Shown piece after piece: positions 1 to 11,550 of a stretch of 64,000 bases of DNA; position 1 is the stretch's first letter; every line of letters begins with the position of its first letter. The position numbers were made by a program, and so were the translations under genes. The DNA comes from Plumapathes pennacea (Eukaryota > Cnidaria > Anthozoa > Antipatharia > Myriopathidae): contig OZ038466.1 in NCBI GenBank assembly GCA_964036295.1, positions 21,690,597 through 21,754,596 of the forward strand. The letters run 5' to 3'. The notes beneath the pieces are model-generated. The model did no database searches. It was not told the DNA's origin and saw only the letters and a program-made list of their open reading frames with translations.

Positions 1-1594
1 ATGTTTCACTATGGTTCTCCGTCCAAATTAAACTTTAAAATTCAAAGAAAAACAGGAACGAAAGACTTCGCTAAACAGATTGCCTGACTTCGCTAAAGAG
101 ATCGCCTGCCATTTTCTCCATACTGAATTACGTCAGTGCCGACCATGTTTTGCAAGAAGAAGTTTGCCTCTGATCAATTTGAGGTTAATGCTAATGCACT
201 TCACATAAGACTGAAAATATGAAGTGAAACTTCAGAGCTGAAACTCAAAGTAATCAACTAACTGAACCGCAACTGGCTGAAACCGCGCTCTGCCGGGTAA
301 ATCAACTCAAGAAAAAAAAAAAAAACAAAACAAAACATAAAATAACAAAAAAAAAAAGAACACTCACTTGCGACTACCCCCCTCCCCACAACCTTGGATG
401 GAGTTCAGTGGTATTTATTTATCTATGACACTATAGCAACAGATGAGTTTATGAAGCAAACAATATTTACACATTGATTTGTAGAATTTCAATAGGAAAG
501 TTTTAATGGAGTTGTTCATTACAAACGAAGGGTTGAGTGAGTCTGTATTGCTTTCCATTAGAAAGATTTTCCGGCGAATGGCCAAACATGAACTCCGCTC
601 AAAACGAGAACACGTTGCCATCAGTAGAATGTTTTTTATCGCTTGAGTGGTCAGGTTTTTGTTGTTCAAGTGTTGGAGCCTTTGAGCCATGAACTCTAGC
701 CGAAACTTGACTGCTAACAAACAAACTTGTTTTCATGTGTTTGGAACAGAAATGAAAACTCTCGGACGGAACAACTGCGTAAGAACTGCTAAAAGTTCAT
801 GATTAGAGTGGAACCACGTTTATACGGCCACCATTGGGACATAAAATTCTTGCCGTGTTAACGGGGTTTTCAGATAAGAACATGACCGGCGTTTGTTCTG
901 CAGGACAAAATTAGTTGCCGTAATAACGGGGTGGCCGTACTACGGGGTGGCCGTAAGGCGGGGTTACACTGTCACCTGAAGCTCAAGCCTGAGTTTAACG
1001 AGCGAGCATAAGCAATGTGGCGTCATTGTATTAAAACAGGCGACGCAAGCAAAAAGAAATATTCGGACTTATGCTTGCGCTTGCGTCGAGCCTGTTTTTC
1101 ACTGTGAAATAAAGACTCTTGTGCTCGTGTCGTTCATGAAACAAGGTTTCAGTGATGATTTCCAAGCATGCGTGCGAAACAACAGCAGTCGTTTAAAAAT
1201 CGCGTGACTAAAATAATGACCCATTAAATTATTAGCGTTCTCGTTAGTCACTTTAATTATGTCATCACAGTTACGTGTTGGCCTTGTTTTTACTGCAGTG
1301 CGAAATTTTATACTTGGTCGTTTGTCTTCAATTAGTTGCTATAATGACTTGTCATTGCTTAGTAACCGTTTTATCCGCTATCCCATGAGCTGACATTGTT
1401 CGAAAGCATTTCCAGCACGGTTAGAAAACATGTCTGTCCACATTCATACACTTGTCAAAGATAAATAACTTGTTTGAGTTCCACTCTTATAAATAGAGCG
1501 GTTTCTATCTTGCTCACTAAACGTTCTATTTATGGAACCGTTTGAAAAAGATTTTGTCCGTCTTGGGCTTGCCCACAAAATACCTGCCTGGTAC
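1..1594. other. Intergenic; no gene supported
   Basis: No convincing coding region is seen on either strand. At about 880-965 there are short, related copies of a motif built around GTAATAACGGGGT/GGCCGTA. At about 975-1130 there is a short inverted-repeat element with GACGCAAGC-type arms (about 1048-1095), similar in wording to the element at 55516-55687. The rest is AT-rich and probably includes the 3' flank of the minus-strand dynein light chain gene. Confidence 0.5.
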
Positions 1595-2236
1595 TTATTC
1601 GAAGTAAATTCCATATACGCTCGCAACAGCGAAAATAGAACTGTTCTCGAACGAAGCAGAAACAACTGTATCGACGTCTGGATTCCACAGACAACGACTT
1701 GCAACACGCAAACCCTGCCGTTGCTGGGAGCCGATGTTAACAAAACACACCAACTTGTAACGTTCAATATTCAGATCTTTCACTTGTGCGAGGATGCGAG
1801 CACTTAGCAGCTTTGTGAGATACCCAAAACTGTTTCCGTTGTATGTCTCTGTCTCCAAGGCACTTGTTAGGGTCTGTTGAATAATGTTTCGGATCTTCAT
1901 TTCTGGGAGCTTTACCTTGGGTTCCATTCTGTAAGTGTTTTCCATGGTACGCTTTTCATTTTCGATGGATTTTTCCTCCACGCTGCTTGGGGGAGCTTTC
2001 CACTTGCTGTATGGGGAGATGTAGGTTGAAATAGAGCGAGAAAACCTTCTTTGCGCTCCTGCAGCGATTGAGACGCGTCTTAGCGAAGGGGTCGAAGTTT
2101 GTTGGCTTGAATCGGAGAGCTGCGAGTCCGTACGACGACGAAGGCCGGAAAACGAAACCATTCTGTTCTCTGATTCCTCCGAAAAACTGTCCGACTTTGC
2201 GCTGAATGGTTCCCGTGGCGTCTCGTCGAATTCCAT
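1595..2236 (-). CDS. Tctex1-domain dynein light chain (DYNLT4/5-like, formerly TCTEX1D)
   Basis: Single-exon protein of 213 aa. Residues 1-100 are serine/arginine-rich and look disordered (SLRRVS, RRFSRS). Residues ~101-213 form a complete Tctex-1 domain that opens with NTYRMEP, contains RYKLVCFVNIGS (159-170), then SRCLWNPDVD (180-189) and SFENSSIFA, and ends at YGIYFE, the usual domain C-terminus. An N-terminal extension of about 100 residues before the domain fits the DYNLT4/DYNLT5 branch better than the short DYNLT1/3 proteins. The family binds dynein intermediate chains or other axonemal/cytoplasmic dynein partners; a ciliary or cargo-adaptor role is inferred from family knowledge. The first in-frame ATG was taken; MEFDE starts directly in the disordered tail. 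No intron interrupts the domain. The domain is clear; the paralogue assignment is tentative. Confidence 0.85.
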   Translation of the reverse strand: MEFDETPREPFSAKSDSFSEESENRMVSFSGLRRRTDSQLSDSSQQTSTPSLRRVSIAAGAQRRFSRSISTYISPYSKWKAPPSSVEEKSIENEKRTMENTYRMEPKVKLPEMKIRNIIQQTLTSALETETYNGNSFGYLTKLLSARILAQVKDLNIERYKLVCFVNIGSQQRQGLRVASRCLWNPDVDTVVSASFENSSIFAVASVYGIYFE

Positions 2237-4516
2237 GGCAGCTTTTAGCTATTCTGCGATACTTAACCACTTTCTAAGTCAAATGAACTATATTTCTTCG
2301 TTGTAGTTCAAACACTGATTAATTTGTTTTTGAACATCGTGAACAATAGATCGTCAGGCACGCGTGGAAAGAATGCACAAGGTGCTAATTTGGTTTGCAG
2401 GTCGTTTTGATTCGACAAAAAAGGTATTGTTCTTTTCGTTATGCATCGCAAAATAACAATCGCTTCACTCGAAACACTCGCGGTTGCATGGCAACAGTTT
2501 CAGAATGACATTTGCTCCGACGAAGGGTTAATGTTCGAAACATCAGCTCAAATCACACGTTTCTGAATGACTGACATCAGTAACTGAACTGGGCACTCAG
2601 CATTACTGAATAAAAAGAGGTGGTTAAGTGGACACCGTTTCGACCGTGCGATTACGCGAGTCAGCGGTCATTATAAAAAACTGTGGAAACGAGAACAAGT
2701 TTAAGCGCAGTTTTCCTGGTTCGTGTAACGCTTGTAAGACAAAACTGTAACTCGTTACTCAAGTATAAGTTCAGTCAATACATTTTCTACGAAATAAGTT
2801 TTGCACAAGAAAAACAGAGCTTGCACATGGTGTAAAATTTTACCTTGTCGGAGGGGACGACCTAACCGAGAGGGGACTGAAATCGAATGTGTTTGGCGAC
2901 CGAATCAACAAAGACTTGAATTTTAATTTTCCAGTCTGATAAAGTATAGATTGCTCAGCTCCAGTTCCCAAGTTGAGTGCATTCAAATATCGGGTTAGAA
3001 GATTTTGGTCCTTCAGGTTATTTACGACAAAAACGATTCGATTGTTAATCGATCTACACCTTTCAAGCTTCACACTTGCTTTCCAGAGAACCGTTTCCTC
3101 TGCAACTGCATGTGTATTCGACATTAGTATTTGTTTCCATTTAATTCGTGTTCAGAAACACTGTCCTCGTCATTTTGTTCGTAGCCTTGGGAAGGATAAT
3201 CGAGTCGGAACTATTTCCCATTATCGATCCATTAAGTGGGAGTGAACACACCTTGGGAGGCTGACTCTAATAGACTTTTTGAACGATTTTAGCTGAAGCA
3301 ATTAATAAATGAATAGATGTTGACTGACAACCATGCAAAATAAATGAAAATAGCAGGAGGGGGGAATTCTCTGCGAGAATGAGCACAAATTTAACTCTTT
3401 TCTGACATGTCCCTGTCCAAGCTGATAAAAAATAAACAACAACAACAAAAAAACCCTCTGCTTACCATCGACGTAAACACTGCTTTTAGAAAGTACTTAT
3501 GTAGAGCTCTAGTTTGAGTGGTCACACTCTTACGTTTGAGTTGGGAAGCTGGAAAACAATATGGTTGACTTTGGCAGACAAAGGTTTCTTACTCACAAAC
3601 ATTAAATATCTTTGTAATTCCATCAAGAGCATTCAGTCTAACATTATAGAATACAACATTTTAAAACTCTGATGGCCAGGCGTTCAGCCGGAAAACAGAT
3701 GGCAAAATGTGTACGCTGACATTAAATTACAAAATTGAATTCGGAGAGATGTGTTCGGCCTTGTAAATATAATCTAAGTATCACGTCAATAGCACACTAG
3801 TCATTCACTCTAATGATACGGGAAAAAAATTGACAAACCACTTAAAATAAATGCGACCAAAACTGAATTACGCTCAACAACTCAAAAACTGTACTTTACA
3901 ATAATGCATTCATTGAGCCTTATGCGAGAAGAACAATTGAGAACTTGGGTTATTAGTTAAAAAGGCGAACACACAGCTCGTTACTTAGTTAGGTAACCAT
4001 GACAAACATGCAAGCAAGCTTTGATTTGACGCCTGCGGAATAAACGACCTGTTGGCTATTCAAGCTGCGATTTGTATGAAGTAATATAGTATATTGCTTG
4101 TGTATTTTCTAAATATTTATAGTCCAGCCATCGCACTAATTAGCTGTTTCGTGGTCGCCAAATAAAAAGAACTAAACAGTGGCAAACATTGATCATGAGC
4201 CAGTAATAAAACAACGAAGGGTTACACAATTTTAATTTCAGTGACTGCCCAAAAATGAGGAACCAACACAGTGCACCACCGTATACAAAGCAAAACAAAC
4301 ATCTATCGGTCTTTAATTTCTAGAAATACGCCCCACGTAAATCTAACTATGTCTTAATGTACAATACAGCGGGGCTAATACATAATTTGCGGAAATAAAG
4401 CTAAGTTTGAATTTTTTTTTCTGGGTAAATTTATTTGAACTGAGGAGTAAATGTTCTATTGAGCCAACCGAAGGAGAGGTCCATCGTCAAAGCTGCCGTC
4501 CAGAGTGATACACGCG
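2237..4516. other. Intergenic; no gene supported
   Basis: AT-rich sequence without a convincing gene. The open frame at 2840-3124 (minus, 94 aa) has no recognisable motif. A degenerate inverted single copy of the minisatellite-type unit seen at 27.9-28.7 kb lies at about 3485-3550, recognisable by a GTGACCACTCAAA-type core read on the minus strand. Confidence 0.4.
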
Positions 4517-5413
4517 TCATTCCCTTCGTAGAATCCTTCTGAGGGATCGAGAATATTCAGGAACTTTAACAATTACCAGAATGGGAAATAAGAAGGAGTA
4601 AAGAAACACAAATGGAACAGCAAGCCTGTCAAGCAAAATGAACCATCTATACTGCAAGCATTCAGAACATGTCATTTCCAGCAGCTTAGCTGCGTAATAG
4701 ATTGCCAGTGGCACAAAAAGTGGGAGGAAAACGCCACAGGCCGTGACAATGTATCTGGACTTGCGTTGAGCGTTTCTTTTCACCGCCTCTTTCACCAAAT
4801 CTTGAGTCATGGGAAATTGCATGCTAATTATCGGCGATACCCTTGCTTGATTTCGTATGTTCCAAAATGTAGCGAATGAGACGATACAGAGGCCAAGTAG
4901 GGCTGGCAAGACGAGGGTGTGAAGATAAATCGAGTAATAGATATTATGCGAAATGCCAGGGAAATTCAGGGGAATAGAGAAAGCCAGACAAAAGACGGCA
5001 AGTGCCCAGCTAAAGATCTTAACCCTCCTGTTTGTGATCCACTTTGTGTTCAAACGAGGATAGGAGAAAGCCGTGAAGCGCTCAACTGAAAGAGCAAACA
5101 GAAACAATGTGTCCATGCTGATGATGAAATTCGACATGGCAATCCCGACATTAATCAAACTTTCCGGCAAATTGTCCAGGTTTTCTCCTTGCAATATCGC
5201 CATAATACCCAGGTAGGGTAGGACGACCAGGCCGGCAGTCAGATGCAGTATCGCCAAACTTACTGCAAACATATTTGTCGGTTTTTTAAAGCACTTTAGT
5301 GGGTCCCTTTTTACAACGTAGAGCAGACATCCATTGCTAACCGCAGTAAGCCCAGCAAGGAATAAGAGTGTTATACCAACGGCTGTTCCAGCGATACTTG
5401 CTATTTCCTTCAT
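4517..5413 (-). CDS. Divergent class-A (rhodopsin-like) orphan GPCR
   Basis: Intronless 298-aa protein with seven hydrophobic segments at about 9-33, 47-72, 87-110, 132-153, 160-188, 221-246 and 259-283. Class-A landmarks are present: N27 in TM1 (SNGCLLYVV), W136 in TM4, P170 in TM5, P231 in TM6 (ACGVFLPLF), P277 in TM7, and ERF (111-113) at the DRY site. Several canonical features are missing: the TM2 acidic residue is replaced (LAILH, H57), no cysteine precedes TM3 for the usual extracellular disulfide, and the TM7 NPxxY is degraded to LFPILVI. The tail is short and basic (SLRRILRRE). This fits the large families of single-exon orphan receptors in cnidarians. A plasma-membrane receptor role is inferred from fold; no ligand can be named. 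The start ATG sits just ahead of TM1, which is typical for this type. Confidence 0.8.
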   Translation of the reverse strand: MKEIASIAGTAVGITLLFLAGLTAVSNGCLLYVVKRDPLKCFKKPTNMFAVSLAILHLTAGLVVLPYLGIMAILQGENLDNLPESLINVGIAMSNFIISMDTLFLFALSVERFTAFSYPRLNTKWITNRRVKIFSWALAVFCLAFSIPLNFPGISHNIYYSIYLHTLVLPALLGLCIVSFATFWNIRNQARVSPIISMQFPMTQDLVKEAVKRNAQRKSRYIVTACGVFLPLFVPLAIYYAAKLLEMTCSECLQYRWFILLDRLAVPFVFLYSFLFPILVIVKVPEYSRSLRRILRRE

Positions 5414-7644
5414 ATTTAGAGCTCGACTAAAAAGTTTTTGTTGTTTTATAGCTTCATGGACGGTGGTAACTCCAAGTTCGATTTCCGACTAGAAAGAGCA
5501 GCTGGTATTATATTTATCTTTACTCTGTCATAGGAACAAAAACAGTAAATAGAAAGACAAATCCCATTGGTTCGTCTACAATAGCCCTCCATTGGGGCGT
5601 TCGTCCAATGCAAATCTGGACAGGAAAAGGAAGTGTGTTAGTTGTTACTGCGATAGTGCACTCTGGAATAAGGATTTTTATTTTCTTTGAGTTGATTAAT
5701 GAGTTTGTTTGTTGATGAAAAACCAGGTTACCCCACATATCTTCTGCAGAAATTAAATATGTGCTGCCAGCTTTTAATTAAATTTTATTTTAGACATTAT
5801 CAAAAGCGTCCTTTTAAAAAATCTGTCGCAATTTTTTTTTTACTTCTCGTAAACGCTCATCTCCGCGTGAAAGATATGGAATAATTGCAACGTCTTAGCG
5901 ATTTTTGAATTCTAAGTTGAGATACGCGATCGAAATTCTGCCTTGCTTGAGATTTTCAGATAGACAGTGATCGTTAAGTTATTCTGTTTGTCCACATTGT
6001 TCTTTTATTTGAGTCTGTTTTCTGTAGTGTCAATATGGTCTGCCAGTGTGTCTCGTAAGTTTCATGTAACTACACATTGTTCATAGTTCATTTCGAGACC
6101 ATCAAAACAAAGATTGTTATAATAGACAAGTACGAGTCGAAGGAAAAACATTCAATAGAAAATTAAGAATTATATTTCTGTTCTTATCTTATTTATTTCT
6201 TCCTTTTTCGACTTTTTGCCTGACACCAGTAATTGTATTCCGAAAACTGTATTAACACCCCGAAAAGGTGTGCATTCGAATATATTAAACTGGTATATGC
6301 ATGTTTTTGATGGACTCTAAAAGAACATGTAAACTGAAGGTGTATCGGCAATTATAGTAAAACTATAAAACGCTTGGTGCATTACGAAATCAATGATTCA
6401 CTTAAGTATAATATGAAAGCAGCCACTGGTTGAGTTGTAGGATTAATAAAATATATTGTACTTTGAACAGAGCTTCGCAACGACCTAAACTTTTCACGTG
6501 CTCAAATGGGGAATTGCGATATGTGGATTTTGACGGGACCTTATTGACTTGCTCTGACTAACACCCGAAACATTCGTCTTATAAGCCTGACTGCCTTGCG
6601 ATTAGAACATTACATTAGATATTGCGTCACCAATCATAATTATCATAATTATCCTTATATTAATACATTCGCTATTTACCCCACCTTATGTATGAAAACT
6701 ATCCCTAATCTTCTATACATGTAAATTAAGAAGACGCATTAGTGAGCTAACTTAATTGACATCAGGCTGGCGAGCATGTAAACTTTTGTTTGTAATTGTT
6801 GCTTGCATGGCTTCGCTACTTATAAGTGCAATTTTGTTTTGGCTTACTTTCTCTTGTTGTCCCTTCAATCCAGGTAGGTTTTGTACACAAAGGATTGCGA
6901 ATTTCAGTAAGAACTTTTGAAGAGGATATTAAAAAAAAAAAAGAGCTGCTCTGTACATTTTGTCGTCTCAGGACTTGACTTGTCCTCCGGCATGAAACAA
7001 AAGGGGGACTAAGGCCATTTGTAGCTTTGGATTTCATATTCGGCAAGTGTAATAACCCTTTCACTTCCAAGCTCGAAATGCAGATTCTCACAAGTTTTTA
7101 AGAAGAAAAGTTATGAGTGCTGTAGTGAGAATTGGAAGTTTAACAATCAGCTTTCATGTGGGCAAGGTATCAAAAGGAGTAAGTTAGATGCATTTATTCT
7201 GCTAAAAGGGAATTTATTTCACATGCGCTACTCTCTGTCACGTCGAACACCAGTGGCACATCTTTATTTCCTGCCAGGGAAAGAGGCGGCTCCCACAAAT
7301 GCAGGAGTAGTGTACAATCTGACACGTATGTTTCTGACTATTTTACTAGGCAGAAACCGGCCCCTTTCCACATCTGCATCAGTTTGCAAAACGCAGCAGC
7401 CTAGGTACGGGGAAAAGGCACCACCCGCATTCGCAAATACGGGCGGCCGGGTATCGCTGCACACCAGCCGGAATATAGACACATCGTCTTCTCCTGTGCA
7501 AACACCCGGGATTTCCTTCTGGAAACGGCCAGTTCCCCATCCCTATCATGCAGAAAATAAATAAATGTTCATTTCACTCATAGTGTCCACCAAAGCAATA
7601 ACATGAGAAGTAATTAAATTGATTCCACAGGATGAAAGATGTTC
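5414..7644. other. Intergenic; repeat fragments only
   Basis: No supported gene. About 7051-7180 carries a fragment of the dispersed element with CTTTCACT(C/T)CCAAG ends (the full-length copies are inside MTR4 introns). The stretch 7225-7560 is more GC-rich than its surroundings and open on both strands, but shows no recognisable protein. It lies just beyond the stop of the minus-strand gene at 7645, so it may be that gene's 3' UTR. Confidence 0.35.
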
Positions 7645-8840
7645 TCAGAGAAGGAAGCCCTTCTTCAGGCCTCCAAAGGGTGGTCGCTTTGATGCGGCTG
7701 GTCCAGGTTTATCAGCATTCTATGCGAGAAATAGAAAAAGAACTTTAATTCTTGAACCAGTGAATTTCTTCCTAATTCCATTAGTCTCGCTTGTTTTTCG
7801 GATATTGAACATAATTTACACAGCTTCGTTTTATATAGATAATTACAAGATAATATAGTATAGAATAATGAGAATTTGTACCCGTCTGCTAGTCTCTTAA
7901 GGTATATGGTTAAAATGTGTTATTTTTTACGCATTAGTTTCTATCATTAAACGTTTTGTTGTTACGCAGCTTCGTTTACAAGATAATTTAATAATACGAG
8001 AATATGAGTTTCTGTTATTAATTGAACGTTTTGTTTTTATTGTTACTGTACTTACTTGTTCGTCAATCACCAATTCTCCGTCTTTGCCTCCGTCTTCCCC
8101 TCCATCGTCGCTGTTGGCAGAGGGCTTCTTGTTCACGTCAACCTTAAAAAATAAATGCATCACATCAACACCTCAAGAGATCACATTCAAGTATCACCTC
8201 GGTGTTCTTACTGTTCCCTAAAAGAACACCAACCAAATGACAGAAGACCTGTTGGTTTTTGCTCTGATCATTTGATCCGAGTTCTTTGAGGGGCCATCGC
8301 CGCTTTCTTGTCGATCCTTTTTATCGTTAAAAATTTTTTACTGAAGTCCCACAAAAGATCAGCACCACATCGCAAGCAGTATCACCTCCCGTACTGTTTT
8401 CTTTTTTACAATATTGGACTAAAATGCACAATTTCCATCATTTTTGGTTTGTATCGGCCAGTGTGCGAAATGTCTTGGCGTGCGCGATTGAAATTCCGTT
8501 ACATCGGTCATTTTTCTTGAATATATTTTAGAAATGTGGGAATCGACCACAGTTTTTGAAACTTTGTTCGGATTGTTAGCGATTTTGTCGTTTTTGGCCG
8601 CTGTGAATGTTCTGCAAAGCCGAGCGACCAGTTTGAACACTAAACGACTTTCATATAGTTGCAGGCTCTTTTTCCTTCTTCTTCTTTACTTACTTCCTTG
8701 TTTCCAGTGGCCGTCCACCATTTATAGGCTAAAAAGCCGCCAACGGCTGTAGCGCCGAGGGCACACCCGAGCATTATTATGTTTTTGTTTAACATGTTTT
8801 TGTTTTGTACGATTTCAACTTGATCCGCACAAGCTTCCAC
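7645..8840 (-). CDS. Small single-pass membrane protein with C-terminal FGGLKKGFL motif (3 exons)
   Basis: Exons on the minus strand are 8840-8694, 8142-8056 and 7719-7645, all phase 0, with clean splice sites (GTAAGT donors; TTTTTTAAG and CTCGCATAG acceptors). They encode about 103 aa. Residues ~20-42 form one hydrophobic helix (IIMLGCALGATAVGGFLAY) preceded by a polar N-terminus and followed by WWTATGNKE. Exon 2 encodes a very acidic, glycine-rich stretch (SDDGGEDGGKDGE). Exon 3 ends in KRPPFGGLKKGFLL. I do not recognise the family. The C-terminal motif looks like a short linear motif and is the most distinctive part. The gene is divergent from LRRC42, whose ATG is 312 bp away, so the two probably share a promoter region. 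The three consistent phases and frames support a real gene; an extra small exon cannot be excluded. Confidence 0.65.
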
Positions 8841-9152
8841 TGTTCATTGACCAGATCTTTCGTTTGTGACGTTTTCAAATTAATGATGTCACACATTTAC
8901 GACAGCGCATGTGCGGGTTTTCGGAATTAAAAAAAAAAGATTTGGTTTTGGAACAGAGAAATTCTGTCCGAAACCGAAGAAACACAGCCACCGTTGTGTA
9001 CGGTGGGTGTTTTATCCGAAGGATAAAGTTATTTTATGCTACTACAGGCCTGCGCCTCCCCTTGCAAATATGTGGCGTACGATCCAGGGCCTGGAAACTA
9101 GCTTGGTGTCCGCGCCATCGTTCAAACTGAGTGTTGGACGACTTGGACAGAA
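8841..9152. promoter_or_regulatory. Putative bidirectional promoter between two divergent genes
   Basis: Only 312 bp separate the start codons of the minus-strand small membrane protein gene and the plus-strand LRRC42 gene. No other coding region fits between them, so both transcripts must start here or within the 5' leaders. No TATA box is evident. The assignment rests on geometry, not on a recognised promoter motif. Confidence 0.5.
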
Positions 9153-11550
9153 ATGGCTTTTGAAAACTTATCAAAGGACGAGTTCGAGAGGGTAAATGAT
9201 GTGGGATTAGTTTACACGAGTGACCGTTTCGGTCGTGTCCGTTTTCCACCTGGGTACAACCACCGAGTTATAAACTGCAACAAGGAAAGCGACCTACCTG
9301 CGCTGAAAGGTAATTTTAAAACGAGTTGTATCTGTTTTCATATTTATTTGGTTTGATGTTTTACTTTCCTAGTATACCCCACTTACGAGGGAGGTGTGAT
9401 GTTATTCATTTTATCACCAAAAATCAAATTAGGATTCTACAAAATATTCCCTCTGCCCCACCCCCAGCAAGGTGATTGTATTTTGGGGGGTCAATTCAAT
9501 GTTATTGGCCATTTAAATACCATCTTTCACTTCCAAGTTCAAAGTACAGATTCTCTCAACCTTTGAATATAAGTAAAAGTGTAAACAATGTAGTGAGAAG
9601 TGATAGTTTACTTGGTTTTATAAATCTAAACAAGGTATCAAAGTCAAGTTCTCCTTACTGTATGATATATTTACAGTAAGAAAGTGAAGGAGAAAGTTGA
9701 AGTTGATCACTTTTGCCTCAATTATTTTCAGGAGCACGATGCTCTTCTGCTTCTGTTGGAGATGCCATTCACTCTCCTGTACCACTCTATCAGATCTGTT
9801 TGGACTTTGTTGCTCAAAACATAGAAATGGTAGAATCTCTCGAAGATTTTCCAGATATCGTCGGTCGACAACTCTTTGAGAAGGTCCACGAATGCAGTGG
9901 TTTCACAGATTCTCCTCATGTGCTACAGCTGTTTTTCAAAGCTTATGGTGAACTCGTGCTAAGGAATCTGTCATTAAGTGGTGAACACATGTTGGCAAAC
10001 AACAAGCTAGAACAACTTTTGGTCTTCTCCTGCCTGCATGCTCTTGATCTTAGTCATTGCAGACTTGGAAGTGATCATGAGCTGTTGTCATGTGTTGGGA
10101 ATATAGAAAGGTAAGTGCATGGTGGAGTTATGTAATAGACTGTCCCAGTCCCCTCTTTTTCTGGCCAAAGATTGTATGTGCAATTGAAAAATAAGTCTGG
10201 ACTAAGCAGCAGAGTGAGGCAGTAGGCCGAGCGAGGTCTGGACAAGAGGTCCGGCCTTGCCCCAGATCTCACCCAGCCGCTCAAGTCCAGGCCTCCAATT
10301 TTCATATAACGACCCCCAGTAATATTTAGCAAACACATTTTCCCAGTCCCTTGGCCTTTATTATGCTGGGGTTCCACTGCATTTAGAAATATATTATATT
10401 TGTACTGTATGTAATAGATGTTTATTTTTCAAAGCCTGCAGATGTTAAACCTTAAGGACAACTGTCTCTCAGATGATGCAGTTGCAAGGCTGAGCCTTCC
10501 CCATCGCTTACTGGGGTCAGGACTTGGAAAGTTGTTGGTCTTGGATCTGTCATGTAATCCTTCTATCACAGATAATTCCATCAGATGTCTGCTCAAGTTT
10601 CGCTTTCTTGAGGCTCTAAACCTCTCAGGTACAGCCGTAACCTTCAGGTTTGGTGTAGCTAAATTGGTCAACACTACTAACTTGCAAGTGACAATTGAGG
10701 TAAGAGTATGAAATCAATGGGAATTGATATCTAAAAAAGTATTCTTATGTAAAAATAAGCTTTTTGTTCTGTCCTCTCAAGTGGCTGCATTCCCATGACT
10801 TAAAAGGGGTTTATCAGTTCACTCCAAGATGGTACATTTACAGGTATTGGATTATTTTGCTCTATCAAAAATGATCTCGGAATTTTCAGGAGCAGAAAAA
10901 TCAAAATACTGTAGTAAATTCCGTTCTTAAGGTAAATGTTGCCCCAAAGAATCCATCTTGCTTCTCTTCTGTGTAATCTCATGTTCACTAGGGTCATGAA
11001 AATATTTTTTGTACATCACTTTTGGTAGGCTGCTGAATTTCAGGGTAAATTTACCACAACTGAAGGATGGGCTGCAGCTGTCATTGATGGATGGATTGAA
11101 TTATCAGAGAAAAACAGTAAGAAAGAGCATCATGCTCAAGGTTCAGGGGCAAAAGGCTTCTATCAGGCAAATACAACAAGAAATGAAGTTTGTAAACAAG
11201 TTAAAGTCAGCAACAAGAAGTTGTTTGATGGACGATCAATATTGCTGAAAGCCAAGAAGGACGTTTCTGGAGAAGTTGTGGATAGATTTTCATCCAACCA
11301 AAGCAGCTCCAGTTATTGTGCTCTTAACGGTAGGCAAGCAGTTTCTGGAAAACGGAAGTCCTCTTCTTTGCCCAGCACTAGAAGTAAAAGAAGAAGCAAC
11401 TGCCAAATTCCAACCCTTGTTAGTGTTGACAGTGAAGAAGACTGGGCCTTTCTGAGTGGCTATGTGGTGAAGCCTGGTGCTGAGCAAAATACAGTAAATT
11501 GTGGTGCAACACCTTTACTTCTGGATGCACCGGACAGGTGTAAGAACTAA
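9153..11550 (+). CDS. LRRC42: Leucine-rich repeat-containing protein 42 orthologue (4 exons)
   Basis: Exons 9153-9309, 9732-10110, 10435-10699 and 11029-11550 join in frame (phases 1, 2, 0) to give 440 aa, close to the ~428 aa of vertebrate LRRC42. The N-terminal part contains PLYQICLDFVAQNIEMVESL followed by a DFPDIVGRQLF segment that lines up with the family's FPEQIAEKLF region. The middle holds LRRs: LHALDLSHCRLG, LQMLNLKDNCLSD, LLVLDLSCNPSITD and FLEALNLSGT. Then come a TEGWA motif, a low-complexity basic tail (KRKSSSLPSTRSKRRS) and a terminal EDWAFLSGY box matching the vertebrate C-terminus (EDWDLL). The molecular function of LRRC42 is poorly known, and I infer none beyond protein-protein interaction via LRRs. 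The first exon's ATG follows an intergenic region shared with the divergent upstream gene. All splice sites are GT-AG. Confidence 0.88.

Noticed and set aside
2840..3124. 94-aa minus-strand frame
   Set aside because: Single frame without motif, homologous copy or splice context. Not enough support.
7223..7564. 113-aa plus-strand frame in a GC-richer patch
   Set aside because: Open on both strands, no recognisable motif. More likely 3' UTR of the adjacent minus-strand gene or a repeat fragment.
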